Source: Xiphias gladius (Eukaryota; Chordata; Actinopteri; Istiophoriformes; Xiphiidae). Taken from it: a DNA stretch of 64,000 nt. The stretch is taken from the NCBI RefSeq assembly GCF_016859285.1, contig NC_053408.1:10617213-10681212 (forward strand), written 5' to 3'. Under the pieces are notes generated by a model that was not told where the DNA came from, did not search any database, and saw only the letters and a program-made list of their open reading frames with translations. Made by a program: the position numbers and the translations under genes. This document shows, in pieces, positions 52,201-63,800 of the stretch (positions are counted from its first letter, which is position 1; every line of letters begins with the position of its first letter).

Positions 52201-53892
52201 ATATCAATACAGGAGGACACAACGTCAATACTTTGGGGTTTTTTTAGCAGTTGCTTTTCATTTCTTGTGGAGCTCAAAACGTGCAGATGCTATTTATGCC
52301 CACCCAAACACAGCAATATAAATTCCGAAAAGCAGGGCCAGATCAACCCACCGGGTGGCCCAAGGGCAGAGATGATGGGGCCCCCATACACATACGTTAC
52401 CCATCCCATTCTGCCCAGACACCAATTAGTATCTCATCTCTGAAATGCTTCCGTGCCCTAGATTCAATATATGCCGGTTTGTTTTTGATAGTTTGATTAA
52501 AGACAAGTTGTTTGATGATATACGTCATGTAAGCATAATATCAAATGAAATAATAGAGAAACAGTTTGACATTTGGGGGAGTGCACTTGATACAACTCTC
52601 ATATCTATATTCTAAATATGGAGCTACAGCAAGCAATTGGTTAGCTTAGCCTAGCACAAAAGAATGAAGTACTCAAAGCACCTTTCCAACACCATTAAAG
52701 CTTACTAATTGGCATGTTAACTTTTATGCTAAGCTAAGCTACCCGGCTGCTTACCATACCTTTGCATTCAATGGAAAGACGTGGGAGTGGCATCAGCCTT
52801 CTCCCGAATGTCAAATTATTCCTTTGTCGTTATTAAAACACTGGGCACCTCTTTAAAATAGGGCATCAGATCCAGCTTGGGGTCCTCACTATTTTTTTTT
52901 ATTTTTTTTATTTTTATTGTGCTTTCCTGGAGCATATTACCAAATAAGTTTGTAATAAATCTAATTATCACAAAGTGATTAACACGAAGGCATCCGGGGC
53001 CTTCGGGTGTGGGGCCCCAGGTAGTTGCCCACTTTCCCTGGTTGGTAATCCGGACATGATGATGAAAAACTTTCCAATTACCACAGGCCAAGATAAAATC
53101 TCACCTGGTGGTCACAATAGACAATGTACTTCATTGTGCCCTCCAAACTTTTGGGTGGGTCTTTGAACTCCTGCTGTCAATACGGACCTTTCCAACAGGG
53201 CAGAGCAGTTCGCTTTTGTGATTTTTTTCCTAATTACCTGCACCGGTGCTTCCGTAGGCCAGGTGAGGCGGGACGGTGATCGTCCGGCGCTCATTGACGC
53301 ACATGCCCTGTATACCCTTGTCCATGCCAGCGATGAGTCGGCCGTCACCTATCAGGCCCACCTTAGCGACTCCTCTCTGATGGCTGCGAAAGAAACCAAG
53401 GGGGATGCCAAAGACAAAGGAAGTGTCAGAGGTGGGCCAAGAAGCAGAGCTACGTCTGCAGGGCACGCACGAAGAGCTGTCCAAGTGGCACGCTGCAAAC
53501 TGGTTTTAACGTCTACATCACCATCTCAGCAAAGTTTACATTTTCTAAACGACACCGCTGCAACAGCAGGGTAGCAGTTGGGGTGCATCCTGGGTCTCAG
53601 GGCCTGTGCAGCATAATTATCAACTTTGCCAGCAAATTACACAAAACTGAAATAAATGCGTTCAGAGTTTGAGATGCAAAAGCGAACGAGCTTACCTCGA
53701 ATCAAATGTCTTTCCGTCGACAAATGTGGCGTTATAGTGATAGCGGACGTAATCTCCGTTTTTCGCGTCTCTGGCACAGACTTTTGGGATGAAGTATCTG
53801 TCCACGACTACATCTCCTAACACAGGACTGGGATTGCACTCCACGGAAGACCACGTAGAGAGGAGAAAAAGGACGAAGCAGCAGGGAAACAT
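46299..53892 (-). CDS. fkbp10: Peptidyl-prolyl isomerase FKBP10 (FKBP65)
   Basis: ER-resident collagen chaperone and prolyl isomerase; it supports type I procollagen folding and telopeptide cross-linking through lysyl hydroxylase 2. Minus-strand exons in coding order: 53892-53696, 53383-53238, 51737-51548, 51298-51153, 49987-49798, 49613-49468, 48544-48355, 48242-48100, 47501-47338, 46493-46299. They give 568 residues (human 582). The regular alternation of about 190 and 146 nt mirrors four tandem FKBP domains, each split over two exons (repeated DFVRYHYNGT-like and GMCVGERR-like phrases). Residues 1-19 ([19 protein letters not shown]) form a signal peptide. Two EF-hands follow the FKBP domains ([21 protein letters not shown]), and the protein ends in the ER-retrieval signal HEEL. 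All junctions are in phase. Identification is certain. Confidence 0.97.
46681..46830. mobile_element. Probable non-LTR retrotransposon 3' fragment
   Basis: About 150 bases with 'gggtaaggagctgggagtagagccaccgctcc'-type words split by drift, then 'ttgatcaggatgtctcc' and 'aggagaccccgtgg'. These match, from memory, a GC-rich segment of reverse-transcriptase-encoding LINEs that is common in fish genomes. I cannot name the clade. Confidence 0.4.
46838..46990. mobile_element. Partial copy of the hAT-type MITE
   Basis: 'taagtaaaaatacataagtaaa', 'gaatgcaggacttttacttgtaac' and 'agtatttttatattgtgg' are the right-hand half of the family seen complete at 6471-6891, degraded and lacking the left end. Confidence 0.6.
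48752..49005 (+). repeat. Teleost ATTAATC interspersed repeat, copy 3
   Basis: Starts 'tagggttgcaactaatgata', includes 'tgtataaaatgtcagaaaa' and 'ccaaagattttcaattta'. Same family as the copies at 9.0 and 32.2 kb. It lies in an fkbp10 intron. Confidence 0.65.
52330..53065. repeat. Possible element with inverted GGGGCCCC-type ends, nesting a second teleost repeat
   Basis: The left end ('gggccagatcaaccca' to 'gatggggcccccat') and the right end ('gtggggccccaggt' to 'ggtaatccgg') look like diverged inverted copies. Inside, 52555-52830 carries another common fish repeat ('cagtttgacatttggg', 'ggttagcttagcctagcac', 'ttatgctaagctaagct'). All within an fkbp10 intron. The inverted-end reading is tentative. 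Confidence 0.4.
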
Positions 53893-54640
53893 CTTTACAG
53901 AATCACGCCGAATAACAGAGGGATCCGAAACGACAGGGCGACAGTTGGAAAACGAATCAGTTTGGGGATTGCGGCCGTTTGCGCTCTTTACGCAGAGGGC
54001 CGAGGCTGGAGATGTGGAGCAGGCGTCTAAAGGCTGTAAACGTGGACAATCTCCAGGTTCCTGTGCAGACTTTTTTACCAGAGAGGGGGGGGGGGACGTC
54101 GGAGTTGGGAGTGGGACGCGCCTCTTTCAAACTCACCACGATAAGAAATCAGAACTACTTCCGTTAAAAAAAAAAAAAAAAAAGGGGTGATGGGGGGGTA
54201 TCACAATTTAAAAAAAAAAAAGAAATCACATGATTTCAATTTCAACATGTTGCAAAGATCTTGTTGGTGGATGGAAAAAAGGAACGAAATGGAGATAGAC
54301 ATAATGCATACAGGTTGTTTTGTTTTTAGGTTGAACTCATTAAATATTATTTCTACTAGACGAGGCTTCTAAGAAGTAGGTCAATCTGTTTTGAGTTTCA
54401 TTCACACGACCGAGCACTCGGTTACTCTTTTTTGTTTTTTTTTTCCCGCTTTTATTTTGAAAGAACCCTTGCTTGTTGCTCAGCGCGGCTTGACTCTTCG
54501 GCACCGCTGTACACAGCTGCAGGGAGCAGAGGGATCCGCCTCTCTGGATCAGCTCCTCGGAGCCGTAAAGTGGACTGGGAGCCTCAAGAGTTTCGGCTTT
54601 TTCGGTAATGCCGTGAAGTTTAGGTGAGAATGACTTTACT
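53893..54640. promoter_or_regulatory. fkbp10 upstream region, ancestral fkbp10/p3h4 divergent promoter
   Basis: Moderately GC-rich sequence upstream of the fkbp10 start. In mammals this spacer separates FKBP10 from the head-to-head P3H4 gene. On the plus strand 54430-54623 is an open, GC-rich stretch ending in a good donor (TTTAG/GTGAGA); it reads LRHRCTQL and LLGAVKWTGSLKSFGFFGNA and might be a worn first exon of p3h4, but the similarity is too weak to call. Confidence 0.35.
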
Positions 54641-55865
54641 TTTTCCTCACGACTTGCATGACCCGGTAGGATACATTTAAAAAGAAATAAAGGTTGCAAA
54701 ATCTCGGCAAAAATACGGATCAAATCTGTAACTTTTACTGGATTTAGATATTCAGTTATAAATTAAAAAAAAAACAACATAACTTTTACTCTAGATTTTA
54801 TCAACACAAATGACACAAGACTAATACATAACCAAATGAAAACAAGTTATGTTTCCAGTTTTCACGGACTGATGCTGTCTGAGGAGAATCACAACAAACA
54901 GGTCTTAATAATCACTTCTTCAGGATGAACTACAGTAATGTGGACAAAGCCTAATCATTAACACAGCAGCCAGGAACAACAACGGGGCGAACGAGGCTAC
55001 AACGCGAAAAAGCGGTCACTTTTACGCACGCTTATTTTTGTGCCAAATAAAGAGGCCGAGTGTGCGACCGCTGCAGGCCTGCGCTGAGATAACAGACCCC
55101 TAAGCACTACGGCAGACCACCACACAGACACTGGGAAAGTTACCAGCAGGGGGGAAGACAGAGGAAGCAGACTCGTATCGTGATATTATCATGGTTATAT
55201 TTTATAGAATCATTATTTATATTTTACATCCCGGAATTCATTGAAAGGGATGACCAGCAAAATGAGTAACAGTACAGTTGCATTAGAATTCAACCGACTG
55301 CAAATCCTCAGTTGTGTCTTGGAGGTACCCGACGCGAAAATGACCTCGCTGACCACGAAGAACAACCATATTGAAGTGAAAACAACCCAGTCATACAGTT
55401 TAATTATTACACCAGCAGCAGCCAGAAACTCCGCGTGTCAGGGTCTGAAGTGGAACGTGGGAGTGAAATGGGGATGTGATGAGGGTGCTTGAAATTGAAA
55501 TGACTTTGTGATAGTTCACACGTGGAGGTGCTCCAGGAGCATCCGATGAAATAATGACTGTAAAAGTGTAAAAAAAATCATCCCGATGCCTCACTAAATC
55601 ACATTTTTTTCAACTGAAATATGAGCTGACTGCTGAAATACAAAATCAAGGGATGTCCGTGTGCATCACAAGCTGTACTACAAAACTATGTTATGGTACT
55701 GTTTTTGACATGAGCTTTACCATAATCACATTATTCGGTAAAATGCTCTAAATCAGGAGACGCTTAAATTCCTCCTTCAGTCTGTGGGCACAAAACAAAC
55801 TGTTCCTTCCCCAGCAGCTGTTGGGTGTCTATAATTCTCCATAAATGTAACAGCATTTCTCTCTC

Positions 55866-55900
55866 CGGGTCTCTCTCCTTTCTGGAAGGAGAGAGACCCG
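55866..55900. repeat. Perfect 15-bp inverted repeat
   Basis: Arms CGGGTCTCTCTCCTT (55866-55880) and AAGGAGAGAGACCCG (55886-55900) with a 5-base loop, directly before the first p3h4-like fragment. Both arms are purine/pyrimidine-asymmetric. Confidence 0.9.
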
Positions 55901-55939
55901 TCAGTTCAGGCGACAACAGCGGGCGCTGTTGGACACACG

Positions 55940-56525
55940 GAGGAAGCGCTGAGGCTCTACCTGAGTGAGTTTGAGCTGTGTCAGGCAGACTGTGACGGGA
56001 TCCGTCAGCTTCCACCAGACAGAGCGGGTTAGTATCCAGTGTTTGGTAAAGGCTAGAGAATGCGTATGCACACAGAGAACAGCTGTGAGCATCCAAGGAG
56101 ACACCACGGATGCCAAATAAATCTTGGTCTTTTCAGCAAAAGAAATTAAAGCAGATTCCTAGAAAAATTGCATTTCAGAGGAAAACTAATCATTTTTACC
56201 GTAAGAATTATTTTGTATAAATGGGTCAACCATTTTTCACCTTTTGATCCAATTTGTTCTCTACATTACTGGTTTCATTTTGTGAATATCTTACTAAAAT
56301 ATTCTCTGCTTTTGTGAGGACCTATTAAGGTGACCTATTAAGGTGCAAGCTTGAAGTGTGAACATGCGATCGAACATTCTTTTAACAGCGATGGCGACGC
56401 CTCCATCTTCCGATCAGTGAGCGATGGTTCATGACGACCACGTCATGAGGCAGAACCTGTTGTATTTGTATTTTAAAGCGTGCAGTGAACAGTGGGGCCT
56501 TCAGCCCGACCACTTCAGACCCAGG
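55940..56525 (+). pseudogene. p3h4: Decayed leprecan-family gene, probably p3h4 (SC65)
   Basis: P3H4 is a non-catalytic leprecan that works with P3H3 and lysyl hydroxylase 1 in the ER. Two fragments remain. Fragment 1 (55940-56027) reads EEALRLYLSEFELCQADCDG then IRQLPPDRAG; it carries the CxxxC motif typical of leprecans and ends at a weak donor G/GTTAGT. Fragment 2 (56433-56525) reads DDHVMRQNLLYLYFKACSEQ then WGLQPDHFRPR, matching the family phrase with VM-QNL-Y and EQWGL. An in-frame TGA at 56418-56420 lies just upstream if the exon starts at the best acceptor (56388). The conserved coding block expected between the fragments is missing from the 400 bases available, and no long first exon is visible toward fkbp10. 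Position and orientation match mammalian P3H4. A rapidly evolving but live gene cannot be excluded. Confidence 0.65.
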
Positions 56526-57229
56526 GTGTTGAGAGGATAACTATGTCCAGATGTCTCTATCAATCCGTCTCGCCCATCTGAAAATACATCATAGATGCTA
56601 GAGGGACACAGAAATACAGTCAAAGGAAAAAGGACATTTCAACCTGACTGTTTTTTATGTATTCTCGAAGGTTCCATCAGCAATCGATTAATACAAAGTA
56701 CTGTGTCTGCCGAAAGCCACTATCAACCATTTGTTTTCGGCTAATTTGCAGCAGAAACTGGGAAAAGCACAGATCATTCTTTTTTCTTACGTTCTTGTCG
56801 CGTCGTGATGATCCTGCCTCCGTTTGAACCGGAGGCTCTCATAAATGCCTGCGTACTGCACTTTCACCTTTTGAGTGCATCAAATGTCGGAGTACGCTGA
56901 CCGTCACGTAAAGTCTCTCTGTGCTCAGACCTGAACCTGAGATAGAGAAGACACAGAGAGCTCGCTCCATTCCTCGGCAAACTCTGAAGAAACATCCCCG
57001 ATTTCCAGTAAATATTTAAAAGTATTTACAAATCGGCATGATTACCGAGTACAAAAGGACTACAAACCAGTTTCAAGTGAACCTCTCTCTGCCACAGGTT
57101 CATCACGCCTGATCATCACCGCTAGATATCTATTAATATATTATTAGAGATTCCTAATTATGCTGTATAAGCGATTCAGTAATGCTATGATCCTCACTGA
57201 GGCATCAAATCTGTTTCATGTAAGATGAT

Positions 57230-57480
57230 ACATGCTCCCCAAGACTATGCTAACGTGCTAAGCAGATATTGTTTCACAGTTTAGTTTAATTTACCTCAGT
57301 GTGCTGGCATGCTAACATTATCTTACCAACACTAAAAACAAAGTATGGGAATGTAGTTTTTTTTGTAAGTATTTGGTCATTAAGAAAAATATTGGACAAA
57401 TTTGAGCTTTGACCTGATTGGCGGCGCTAGAGGAAAAGTAGGGGGATCGCCAAAGTCAATAGCACACATATTATAAGCTG
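57230..57480. repeat. Teleost interspersed repeat (gctaacgtgctaa / ggcgctagagg type)
   Basis: Contains 'atgctaacgtgctaagcag', 'gtgctggcatgctaacatt', and 'ggcgctagaggaaaagtagg' followed by 'gatcgccaaagtcaata'. These words, in this order, are typical of an abundant fish repeat. Family name not recalled. Confidence 0.6.
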
Positions 57481-58638
57481 AGCAAGAACTAGAAAGACGA
57501 GAAACAACATCCTGCAGGACTGTTGTTGTTGCTTGTTTCCCCCAATCTGGATTTACAAAACAGTCAAATACCGAATGGATCACACAGTCACTGGTATTCA
57601 GATAGGTTTTAATATGTATTTTAATATACAGTAATATGAGTATTTACATTGAAAGCTAATACTGGTTACCTTCCTATTGGACTAGACAATGTTGACTTCC
57701 ATACTGTACGTGAATGGTACCAAAATCCTATGATGAGTCCAACTACAATGTGTGATCACAAACAGTGGCGGTAAACACAGCCTGACCTGAGTTTTCAGCC
57801 AAGTCTGTCCTTGAGTATTTTTAGCTTTTTATTCAGTGTTTAGGGAATGAAGAATAGGTATGATTAAGTATGATTAAAGGGATACACTGATATTTCGAAT
57901 TTAGTTAATGTTGTCAAATCATCACTTATCTTCTTCAATGAGAAATTGATCAAGTTTTGTTTGTTTTGTTTAATAAACTTGATTTCAGAGGCTTTCACTA
58001 ATGACCTCTGTGTGATGGGCTTCAACTGAAAATGTCAACATATCCCTTTAATGCTACTGTAGGTTGACTGGCAGTGTAACTTGGATCATCTCTTCTGGCA
58101 CCTGTGCTATTGCACAGTTCTTCATTGTTATTGTTGAAACAAAGCTTCTCCAGCAGTCTTTGTATATAATAACCACAGGAGTGTTAAATCCTCTGAACCT
58201 GATATTAGACTCTCTGAGGTCCAGAGAGGATAAATGGAGAGAGTGCTACACATAAAAGCTGCGGGATTGGATTTGTTTTTTAAAGGGAGACCATTTCTGA
58301 TATTTGTTGTTTCACACTGAAAACACTCTGGAAATGTTAATTCTTTTAGATATTTATTGCTTATTATATGGATCTGTTCAGTCAGGATTAAATCTTCCAA
58401 ACTGTGCCATTCAGAGATAAAGCACATTTGGCTATACGGCCTTAAAATCAAATTTTCTGCAATTTATGCAGACATGTAAGTGAGTACATACAGTAGAAGC
58501 CAAATTTTTATTTTTAAAACTTTATGTATTAACGATAATCATATTGAGGGAGATCCTGTGTTAAATATGGCATCTACATCATAACTTTGCAGCTTGAAAC
58601 TTGCAAATCCCCTTCATGCGTATATATGAAATATACGA

Positions 58639-58664
58639 GACACACACACACACACACACACACA
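58639..58664. repeat. (CA)n microsatellite
   Basis: About 12-13 uninterrupted CA units. Confidence 0.95.
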
Positions 58665-59997
58665 TCTTCTCTGTGCTCCAAATAATCTGGCGTGTAGCCC
58701 GCAACAATTTCGGTAATCTAGAGGAGCTCCAACTTCCCTAGAATTTACAAACTGCAAAGATTTGAATCTTTTGTGCTAATTAAATCTTCCAAAAGAGCAG
58801 TTTTAGGCTGAGAGGCAGGAAGAGTTTTCTTGTGCTTCCATTCAGAACGGCAGTGGGTCACTGCTTTCTAAATGAGTCAACCTTATAATACACTATGTAC
58901 ATCAGCACCCGTGTTCAGCATACTTGTATGCTTATTGGTTGTATATGGATTACATATCATACAGCAGCACAAAACATTCGATGTGTACGTGTGCAACTGT
59001 CTATTCAGCTTGGCTGCAGTAAAGTACAAAGTATTCAGATGTCATCAGCACAGTGATACAACAAGTTTCCTTGCAGGCTTGAACTATACATTCATGCATT
59101 AATGCATATCATGTCGAAGCATTGATTCAGGATGGACTACTGCTTGATAATGAAAGACAGCATAAGAGGAGAAAATATGGCTAATACTGTGGAATGTAAA
59201 GTCCTAGTACACAAAAATAACCCTCATCTACACAGATAAAATGTCAACATTCACTATTCTTAATGATATTTATACACTTCTATTGCAGTTAAAGTCACAA
59301 AACTGGGAGGAGGTTGTTTTTCTCACTGAGGTTAAATATGTTAACTGTATCAACAGAAGGCTTCCTTAGAAAGTCCAGACCATAAGAGGTACAGAACCTT
59401 CTTCTTTGAAATCCCTTAAAGGGGTAAAGCATAACAACATTCGATAATGCAGAAGACCAGCTGTGACCAGTGGAAGGGAAAAAGAAAACCGAAAAGCTGA
59501 GTAAACACACTTTAGTTGAGGGCTCTGTGTGTATGTGCGTACGTGTGTCTGTGTCCAGGACGAAAACATCCAGATCAAATCGAGCAATGTGAAAATGTAG
59601 CGAGTGAAAACTGGAAGGAGCACGGAACAGGAGCCGATACTGACAACAGCGACTCCAGTGACGATTTGTCACCAGACGACCCCTGACAGCCGTTCGGATC
59701 TCGGCCCTCAGGGTTTCTGTACCACAGTCGAAAAAATAATTAAGAGTTTTCCAGAGGGAGAAAATACCAACGGAGGCAGTATCAGTAAAGTGAGTAAGGG
59801 GAAAATAAAAGGTCTGATGGCTCGTAAGTGGAAGACATCTTTGTTTTGTCTCCTCAGAGCAGACTGGACACAGTGTAAGGAAAACAGGACAGCAGAAAGA
59901 TACGACTCAAACTCCTGCAGATCTGGAGAGAGAAGAGGAAAGACGTGGAGAAAGAAGTTGAGAAAATATAGATACATTTTCTGATTTTTTGTTTTTC

Positions 59998-60297
59998 AAT
60001 CAACTGAGTAATGGTTTGGTCTATAAAACATTGAATAAAAATTGCCATCACAATTTCCTAGTGCCTTTAAATGCCTTGCACAATCCAATTTAATGTCCAA
60101 AAACCAAATATATTCAGTTTACTGAAATGTAACGCAGGGAATTCCTCATTATTTAAGAACCTGGAACCATAAAATGTTCTGCATTTTTGCTTTAAAAAGT
60201 GACCTTGATGCGTAATCAATCACCACAATAGTTGCCGGTTATATTCTGTTGACTGAGTAATCGATTAATCAACTAATCGTTAATGCTCTAATGCAGA
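59998..60297 (-). repeat. Teleost ATTAATC interspersed repeat, copy 4 (inverted)
   Basis: 'gtttggtctataaaacattg' at one end, 'ccaaaaaccaaatatattcag' inside, and 'gagtaatcgattaatcaactaatcg' at the other. Same family as copies 1-3. Confidence 0.65.
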
Positions 60298-60822
60298 TTG
60301 ATCATAAAATAATAAGAAAAATAACTGAAAATGAAAACTTAAAAGATACATTCACCTTTTAATATTGAAAGTCTTACGAAATGATCATTACAAAGTCAAC
60401 ACTGCAGCTACAGTATATTCCGTAAATGGCAGCCAAGTTAATGAGGGGAAATGCAGAAAAAATACTAATGATGCAAACTAAGATACACTGATATGTTTCC
60501 TTAAACTGTTCATGAACTTTTACACGTGTAGAAATATAATTATGAGTGAGTTGAATTAAGTTTTGTGTCGCACAGAGTATATAAATACAGTGCTATGTGG
60601 TATTGCTTCATGCTACTGTATCCCTATACAAATTTACATTAAATAAAAAAATGTGTGAAAGGTGACAAAAAATTGCTGATTATTTAAGTACTGGTGTGTG
60701 TGTGCTTATAAATATCTGAAAGTAGTGTGTCATCAGGAGGTAAAGAAGCAGAGGATTCTTATAAAACCGATGGCATTATGTTGACATAATGAATGGTGAT
60801 TCAAGACCGATAATGCTTTGGA

Positions 60823-63800
60823 TCAGGACTGAAAGGCGGGATCGTACCTTCCTCTTCGGATGTTTCTGGATCCGCGGTGAGGCAGAAACAAGATGGAGGG
60901 GAGAAGACAAAAGAGACAGAGAACAAGTGAATCAGAAAGACAGGTAAGAGTCTCAAGGTTTCTTTTATGTGAGTCAGACATCATGTGAAAAAACATGCAA
61001 TGAACCCAAGGCCTTAAAAGCAAAGAACTAAACAGAGCTATCATCTCCTTGATCTTTTGTTACCCAGAGACTAAACTTTACTACCAAGGAACTTGCCAGG
61101 AACATCTGATGCTATCATACAAGCTGCAGTCATGAGATTAAGGCAAAAGATTGGGAGTCAGAGACAAGCATTTTCATTTATTTGCATGCCACAGTGTAGC
61201 TAGAATGCGGCAAAACAGCATTGTAGAGTGAGAATAAAAGAAAAACAACGATGACATTGAGAAGACAGGGGATTGAATAAAGTTTGTCAATCTGCTGTAT
61301 TTATCTATCTATTTGGGATTGTGCACTGTGGGAAATCTGCATCACTACGGCAGTGCCAAACTTAAGAGTGTACTCCACCAGTTTAACATTGCACTCCTGC
61401 AACATTGTCAGACTTACGATGGACAGTTTAAAAAGCAAAAAGCACGAATACCGTGTTTCACGCCACATATTTAAAAACCTGGCACCCAAATTACCCACAA
61501 TGCAACTCAACCATCAATAGTTCGGTTGGACATTTGGGTGTGTTGTGCTAGTAGCAGCTAATGTAGCCTCGACCTGCTAGCCTCAAGCACGGACGAGGGT
61601 TTGGCTACAGAGGTCTGGTAAGCTGACTTCTTTCTAACGCCACATCCTCACTTTTTTTTCTTTTTCAAATTTGTAGTCTTCAGCCCCAACTGGAGCTGAC
61701 TCAAATGACATCACTTGAGGCAATTTAAGCTCAGCTAGTTCTGCAGCCACAAAAGGCTTCATACAACTTCATACAAGTTCCCTTTAAAGGAAAAAAACTC
61801 TGATTTACTTAGTTCTGTGTGGCGTGAGAGTTCATAGCGGTTTTACTTACGTGTCCAAAATATAATAATTATCGACATTATTTACACAATTAGTGTGTTT
61901 TTGTTATATTTTGGATTAGTCAATTAATCAATGTGTCTATAAAATTTCCACAAATAGGGAGAAATACTGGTCAAAATTTCCCGAAGACCAAAGTGACACC
62001 CGTCCAAAACCCGAAGCTAATCAATTTACAATTACATAAAAGAGAGGAAACCAGCAAATAATCAGATTTGAAGAGCTGGAACCAGAGATCAGTTGATATT
62101 TTTGTTTGAAAAATGACTTGAATAGGGTTATCAATTAATCTTTTAATACTGTCTTCATGAATCAGTTAATTGTTTGCTCTATAACTGGTCCCCAAGTTGT
62201 AATAAAAATCCCAGGGTCTCAGATGTTTTGTTTTGTCTGACCAACAGTCCAAAACCCAAAGATGTTCAGTTTGCTATCATAGAAGACCAGTAAATGTTTG
62301 GCTATCTTTGCGTTAAAAAAGGACCTAAATGATTAATCTATTCATAAATTTTCTTTTCATTAACTAATCAATTAATCATCTCAGCTTGTTGCAGCTTTTT
62401 TAAGCACTAGCTCAATACTTATCTTATTACAAATAATACAAATTTCCAGTCTTAACAGGCTCAGCAAGTCAAATAAATACCATACATACAGACTGTATTA
62501 GATAGACTAATGCCAATCATCTCATGCCATAATGGAAATTTCATCAAAAGAGCGTGGCAGCCAGAAGTACTAGTGATGGTTTACATCATTCATGCTCTCT
62601 TCCTCGATCAAAACCCGCAGATGGAAAACCATTTACTGCACGTCCGCCATCATTAATAATAAACCCATACAGTCTCTGGTTGTGGGTATGGATCAGACAG
62701 CAAGCAGAGGAGCATTCAGCAGCGAGCCGCAGGCATGTGTGTTAGCTGACAGAGGCACACGGCAGGCACACACAGATGGAGGCATGCCAGAGCTCTTACT
62801 TAAATCCCCAGCCAGTTCCCCCCAGGACTATCGCTGCCAGTAGAATTGCACCAGCAACCGAACCTATTATGATATTGGTACCACTGGGACCTGTGGGAGT
62901 GAAGGAGTCAGCCAGTGAGGGGGGAAAAAAAATAAATAAACAGTATGTGAGCGCTGAGTACCAAAAATTAAAAAGATTTGTGGTTATCCTCTTTATATTT
63001 TGAGACTGTATATATTCTTAAGCGGAGAAGTTTCATGCAGCCTCCACGATCTGCATTATTTATCTCTGATAAACAGTGAAGTCATTAGCGGAGTGAAAGG
63101 CGATGATGACCTAAGTGTCCCACAATAAATTGCCGTGGTTTATACAAATTAATTTGTGTACATGTGAGGTACAATTATTTCTTATGTAAAGCATTTTAGT
63201 ACACGTAGTTTGTGTAAAGCATTTTGTTTCATTTTAGAGTGATATATAAATGAAGTGTCAAAGCTTGACAAGAACAGGTGACGATACAAGAAAACACAAC
63301 CCGCAAATCATCATCAAATATGATGGTCATCTTGCACGTTCACGTTTCGTCATAGTGTCATATTTTTTCTTTAATATGTTGCTTTTATCATTTGTTTTTA
63401 TGCTGTATTTCAGAATTTTGTGGGGGGGTTTTTTTATTTATTTTGTGTTTCACCATACTCGCTATATTCTTTCACATATTTTATTTGGTGATTGAATTGT
63501 TCTTAGAGCTGCTACTATTTGAGACGTAAGTGATATTCATTTTATTAATTTAATTTTTTCATTACTGTGCCCACTTTTCCTACTATTTGCATTACAACCA
63601 CCCAGAGGCCTTAAGGCATTGTTAAAGTTTCATTTTAACAGATTCACTTTGCCGTGTAAATTCCAGTCTAACCTGCAGAAATAAGATTACATTATTTAGT
63701 TTTACAGTGAGATAGATATAGATAACCTGAGCAGTAGCTGTGTATGCATATTTTGGTTTTCAGACAGTCCTGTTGTACTTTATTTGTTTTGGGAAAAACA

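Larger units (their letters stand above)
56526..60822. other. Repeat-rich spacer, partly adam11 3'UTR
   Basis: No convincing gene. It holds a 13-bp tandem duplication just upstream (about 56325-56352), two interspersed repeats, a CA microsatellite and scattered GC-richer islands that may be further worn p3h4 sequence. The adam11 3'UTR extends leftwards from 60823 for an unknown distance; a minus-strand AATAAA equivalent is present near 58505. Confidence 0.5.

Noticed and set aside
54430..54623. Open GC-rich stretch with a good donor, candidate p3h4 first exon
   Set aside because: No in-frame ATG or signal peptide and only vague similarity to the leprecan N-terminal region; mentioned under the fkbp10 upstream region but not called as a gene.
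55241..55492. 83-codon plus-strand frame between fkbp10 and the p3h4 relic
   Set aside because: No similarity to leprecans or any family I recognise, no promoter or splice context; treated as chance.
59295..59672. 125-codon minus-strand frame upstream of the adam11 stop region
   Set aside because: Includes translations of GT-rich sequence (THIHTEP, RTHIH) and no ADAM tail similarity.
59540..59686. Acidic plus-strand frame ending with ADTDNSDSSDDLSPDDP and a stop
   Set aside because: It resembles an acidic C-terminus such as that of P3H4, but low-complexity acidic tails are weak evidence, no acceptor clearly fits, and it is 3 kb from the relic.
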